From assembly GCF_001426265.1 (NCBI RefSeq), contig NZ_LMDG01000033.1:186001-250000 (forward strand): a DNA stretch of 64,000 nt, read 5' to 3'. Origin of the DNA: Rhizobium sp. Root1220 (GTDB lineage Bacteria; Pseudomonadota; Alphaproteobacteria; Rhizobiales; Rhizobiaceae). The translations under genes and the position numbers were made by a program. The notes under the pieces were generated by a model. The model was not told the origin of the DNA. It saw nothing but the letters and a program-made list of their open reading frames with translations, and searched no databases. This document shows, one piece after another, positions 61,315-64,000 of the stretch. The stretch's first letter is position 1. Each line of letters begins with the position of its first letter.

Positions 61315-62028
61315 TCAGGCAGGCTGGAGGCCGGGTAGCAGGCTCTCGAGCTCGGTAATGTCATTAAGGCAATAGTCGGAAGCGGCAGCCAGCGACTCGC
61401 GCGATCCCGTGCCGGTCAGCACGGCGACGGTGACGCCGGCCTTCGCATTGCGACCCATATGGAGGTCGTGGTTGTTGTCGCCGACGACGGCGACCTCAGA
61501 TGGGCTGAGGCCCGTCGCGGCGCAAAAGCCGAGAACCATGCCCGCCTCGGGCTTGGTGCCGAAGCCGCTGTCATAGCCCGCGATGTAATCGACAAACTGG
61601 GCAAAGCCGAACCTCTGGGCCGTCTGCCGGATCGAACGTTCGTTGTCGCTGGATGCGATACCCAGACGGAAGCCACGCGCATGCAGGCGACCGAAGAAGG
61701 CGGCAAGATCGGTGACCGCGACGGAGAACTCGGCGGCATGCGAGAAGAGTGTGTCGAGCTTGGTGGTGAGTTCGACGACGTCGAGCCTGGAGCCTGCAGC
61801 GACCAGTCCGTCGGCGATCTGACGGGTGTTGCCGGCGGCAAGGAGGCTATCGGGTACGATGTGCCCCGTCACCGGATCCATGCCGCAGGCCAACAGCAGG
61901 TGATCGGCAAGCGCCGGATCGCCTTCCGAAGCGATCCGCGCCAGTTCGCGGTTCACTGGCAGCCAACTCTCGTCGTAATCGAGAAGCGTGCCGTCCTTGT
62001 CGAAAAGAATACCCTTGATGGCCTGCAT
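61315..62028 (-). CDS. HAD-superfamily phosphatase in the lipid A/KDO cluster
   Basis: A 237-residue HAD hydrolase. Motif I is GILFDKDGTLLDYDESW, motif II SSDNERSIRQ, the motif III Lys is in TKPEAGMVL, and motif IV is VAVVGDNNHDLHMGRNA. The cap region (20-90) is of the phosphoglycolate phosphatase type. It starts 13 bases after waaA and precedes lpxK by 106 bases. Phosphoglycolate phosphatase is the nearest named family, but position suggests a sugar-phosphate or lipid-phosphate substrate in envelope synthesis. That is inference only. Confidence 0.85.
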   Translation of the reverse strand: MQAIKGILFDKDGTLLDYDESWLPVNRELARIASEGDPALADHLLLACGMDPVTGHIVPDSLLAAGNTRQIADGLVAAGSRLDVVELTTKLDTLFSHAAEFSVAVTDLAAFFGRLHARGFRLGIASSDNERSIRQTAQRFGFAQFVDYIAGYDSGFGTKPEAGMVLGFCAATGLSPSEVAVVGDNNHDLHMGRNAKAGVTVAVLTGTGSRESLAAASDYCLNDITELESLLPGLQPA

Positions 62029-62041
62029 GTCCGTCCCAATC

Positions 62042-63361
62042 TCAGCGCTGGTCCGCAGTCTTCGGCAGCAACCTCGCCTTCACCGTCAGCGGGTTGATAT
62101 AGGGCTCCAGCCCCTTAACCGTCGCCGTCAGCGCGCCACGCATTTCTTGCACGGCCACGATGCCCGCTTCGATCATATTGCGTCGCGCGTCGTCGTTGGC
62201 GAGCAAATAATGGACGCCCTTGGCCAGCATCTCGGTATCGCGGACCATTCGGGCGCTGCCGCGGCGAGCGAGCTTCTGGTAGGCCTCACGGAAATTCTGG
62301 ACGTTGCTGCCCGACAGCACGGCGCAGCCGAGCATGGCCGGCTCCAGCGGATTTTGGCCGCCCTCGCCAAACAGCGACCGACCGACGAAGGCAATCTCCG
62401 TCAGACGCAGATACAGGCCCATCTCGCCGATGGTGTCGCCGAGAAAGATGTCGACATCCGGCGACAACACGTCCTCGCGGGTGCGACGAGCAACCTTGAG
62501 CCCCTGTTTTACAAGTTCTTCCTCGATTTCATCGCAGCGCTCGGGATGGCGCGGGACGATGATCGTCAGTTGGCCGTTTCGCTCCTTCAGCGTGCGATGC
62601 ACGATGCCGGCAGCCTTCTCCTCACCGTCGAAGGTGGAAATCGCGGCCCAGGTCTTGCGGTCGCCAAGCTGCTTCTTGTAGCGGGCGAACACGCCTGCGT
62701 CATACGGCGGCGCGTCGGTGTCGACCTTCAGATTGCCGGACATGATCACGTCCCGCGCGCCGAGATCGCGAAACCGCTCCGCGTCCACATCGGACTGCGC
62801 GATCACCAATGCCAGGTTCTCGAACAATGCCTCGGCCAGCGACGGACGCCGGCCCCATCGTTCGAAGGAGCGGTCCGACATGCGCGCATTCACGAGAATT
62901 TGCGGAATGCGGCGGCGTCCGAGTTCCATCAGCGTTGCCGGCCAGATCTCGGACTCGGCGATCAGCGCGCAGTCCGGCTGCCAGTATTCCAGAAACCGGC
63001 TGACGGCCGGCTTGAGGTCGAGCGGCACATACTGGTGAATGGCTTCGTTGCCGATCCGCTCGGCGGCAAGCTTGGCGGACGTAACCGTGCCAGTGGTCAG
63101 AATGACGTGGATGTCGCGGCGGCGAATTTCGCGGATCAGAGGAATGACGGCATTGGTTTCGCCGACGCTGGCCGCATGAAACCAGACCAGAGGACCCGAC
63201 GGCCGGGCCGCACTGGGGTATCCCGTACGCTCAAGACGGCGGGCACGGTCTTCCTTGCCCCTCGCAGCACGGTACGTGAGATATCCGCCAACGAAGGGTG
63301 TCAGCAGCGTCCCGGCAACCTGATAAGTGCCCAGCGCGAAACGCGCCATGCGACCACTCAT
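62042..63361 (-). CDS. waaA: 3-deoxy-D-manno-octulosonic acid transferase
   Basis: Inner-membrane enzyme that adds KDO from CMP-KDO to lipid IVA. The 439-residue protein has the N-terminal glycosyltransferase domain (LVWFHAASVGETNAVIPLIREIR with the catalytic Glu of VGE), IAESEIWPATLMELGRR, SGNLKVDTDAPP and the C-terminal GGQNPLEPAMLG motif for the nucleotide sugar. It begins MSGRMARFALGTYQ. The next gene is the HAD hydrolase. Confidence 0.95.
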   Translation of the reverse strand: MSGRMARFALGTYQVAGTLLTPFVGGYLTYRAARGKEDRARRLERTGYPSAARPSGPLVWFHAASVGETNAVIPLIREIRRRDIHVILTTGTVTSAKLAAERIGNEAIHQYVPLDLKPAVSRFLEYWQPDCALIAESEIWPATLMELGRRRIPQILVNARMSDRSFERWGRRPSLAEALFENLALVIAQSDVDAERFRDLGARDVIMSGNLKVDTDAPPYDAGVFARYKKQLGDRKTWAAISTFDGEEKAAGIVHRTLKERNGQLTIIVPRHPERCDEIEEELVKQGLKVARRTREDVLSPDVDIFLGDTIGEMGLYLRLTEIAFVGRSLFGEGGQNPLEPAMLGCAVLSGSNVQNFREAYQKLARRGSARMVRDTEMLAKGVHYLLANDDARRNMIEAGIVAVQEMRGALTATVKGLEPYINPLTVKARLLPKTADQR

Positions 63362-63497
63362 CTAGCGTGTCTCCGATCGTCGATGATCGACATCAACCCA
63401 TTCCCAATCATTGTTGCAGCCGAAATGGCCGATCAGTTTGTCCAGAATGCGTCAACAGCCGGTGCGCGGCTCGCGAAGAGCCGCGTCGAGGCGATGA

Positions 63498-63743
63498 TCA
63501 CTTCGGGGACTTGTCTTCGGGGTCCAGCAGCCGATGCATGTGAACGATAAAATAGCGCATGTGGGCGTTGTCCACGGTCGACTGCGCCTTGGACTTCCAG
63601 GCTGTGAGCGCGCTGGCGTAATCCGGGAATATGCCGACGATGTCGAGACCCGTCAGATCCCTGAACTGGACATCGTCCAGACTTTCCAACTCGCCGCCGA
63701 ATACGAGGTGCAACAGCTGCTTTTTGCCGCCGGTTTCGGTCAT
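63498..63743 (-). CDS. DUF4170 domain protein
   Basis: An 81-residue soluble protein (MTETGGKKQLLHLVFGGELESLDDVQFRDLTGLDIVGIFPDYASALTAWKSKAQSTVDNAHMRYFIVHMHRLLDPEDKSPK shows in order HLVFGGE, DLTGLDIVGIFPDY, AWKSKAQSTVDNAHMRYFIVH). The DUF4170 family is usually found beside waaA in alphaproteobacteria; its function is unknown. The ATG at 63743 is used rather than the earlier ATG at 63782 because of the spacing of GAGAAG. Confidence 0.88.
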   Translation of the reverse strand: MTETGGKKQLLHLVFGGELESLDDVQFRDLTGLDIVGIFPDYASALTAWKSKAQSTVDNAHMRYFIVHMHRLLDPEDKSPK

Positions 63744-63804
63744 TTTCTTCTCTTTCTGCTCTGTTCTCCTCCGCCGCTTCATCTGAGGGATTTTGACGGA
63801 AACG

Positions 63805-64000
63805 TCAACTGCTGAGCGCGCGGAGCCCGGCGATGAAGTCGCTGAGGCGAGTTGGCGAGGCGGCGCAAAGTTCGCCGTGGTTCACCTGAACGCGGTTGTA
63901 AAGAAGGACATTCTTGTCAAGGTCAACGAGCTGCCCGCCGGCGCATTCCAGGATCAAATCGGCGGCGGCAAGGTCCCAATCGTGGGAGTTGCGCTTGACG
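63805..64000 (-). CDS. Inositol monophosphatase / bisphosphate nucleotidase family protein (N-terminus beyond window)
   Basis: The last 64 codons of a gene whose start is past the right edge. The product has VKRNSHDWDLAAADLILECAGG, in which WDLAAADLIL is the C-terminal metal-site motif of the inositol monophosphatase fold, and ends LSDFIAGLRALSS. The family includes 3'(2'),5'-bisphosphate nucleotidase CysQ and inositol-1-phosphatase. The stop lies 61 bases before the DUF4170 start, so it may be part of the same transcript as DUF4170 and waaA. The enzyme type cannot be decided from the visible part. Confidence 0.8.
   Translation of the reverse strand, partial: VKRNSHDWDLAAADLILECAGGQLVDLDKNVLLYNRVQVNHGELCAASPTRLSDFIAGLRALSS

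Noticed and set aside
61988..63550. A 520-codon open frame antisense to waaA
   Set aside because: Opposite waaA, no motifs, atypical composition.

Overview
This 64 kb window is ordinary chromosome from an alphaproteobacterium of the Rhizobiaceae, most like Sinorhizobium/Ensifer or a close relative. The evidence is the high G+C, the F0 operon order atpI-B-E-F'-F lying apart from the F1 genes, a DUF1217 protein, BA14K, DUF2093 and DUF4170 proteins, a MutL with an endonuclease motif, and KDO/lipid A genes (waaA, lpxK) next to a DUF4170 gene. I see no IS element, phage, CRISPR array, rRNA or tRNA gene. Coding density is high and nearly all genes are complete; only the two edge genes are cut (an acyl-CoA dehydrogenase at 1-903 and an inositol-monophosphatase-type gene at 63805-64000).

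Layout. 0-12 kb: acyl-CoA dehydrogenase, ZntB-like transporter, a divergent pair (BA14K protein and GH25 lysozyme) sharing what looks like a two-way general-stress (EcfG) promoter, a glycine-betaine Rieske monooxygenase, a tRNA threonylcarbamoyl (Sua5-type) synthase with a FAD-linked dehydrogenase, then a 1091-residue protein made of ten DUF1217-like units. 12-29 kb: ubiA, a histidine phosphatase and cfa; tex; glyS; purD; a LemA / EPSP synthase / DUF2207 cluster; glyQ; an S49 peptidase. glyQ and glyS lie about 7 kb apart on opposite strands. 29-39 kb: mntH with a Mur-like box, a methyltransferase with a DUF2007 protein, a polyprenyl diphosphate synthase, then a TPR protein, ispE and moaB, a short glycosyltransferase, a radical SAM protein and rnhB.

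39-48 kb: the ATP synthase F0 operon (minus strand), a SleB-type cell wall hydrolase, a corA-kup cation transporter pair and the Mrp/ApbC Fe-S carrier. 48-54 kb: a LuxR-type regulator without a visible synthase, an IclR regulator, and a divergent four-gene operon (SDR, dgoK, dgoA, SMP-30 lactonase) that fits the oxidative De Ley-Doudoroff route of galactose or a related sugar, closed by a strong terminator. 54-58 kb: a PRC-barrel exported protein, a GGDEF-EAL protein whose GGDEF half looks catalytically dead, and a PAS-PAS-REC-REC protein with no kinase core. 58-64 kb: mutL, a DUF2093 protein, and the minus-strand lipid A/KDO cluster (phosphatase family gene, DUF4170, waaA, HAD phosphatase, lpxK).

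The most distinctive items are the symmetric divergent stress promoter, the ten-unit DUF1217 protein, the kinase-less PAS-REC protein next to a probable c-di-GMP phosphodiesterase, and the EPSP synthase with Phe at the position of E. coli Pro101. No wholly new multi-gene system is evident. All family calls come from reading motifs by eye, with no database search.
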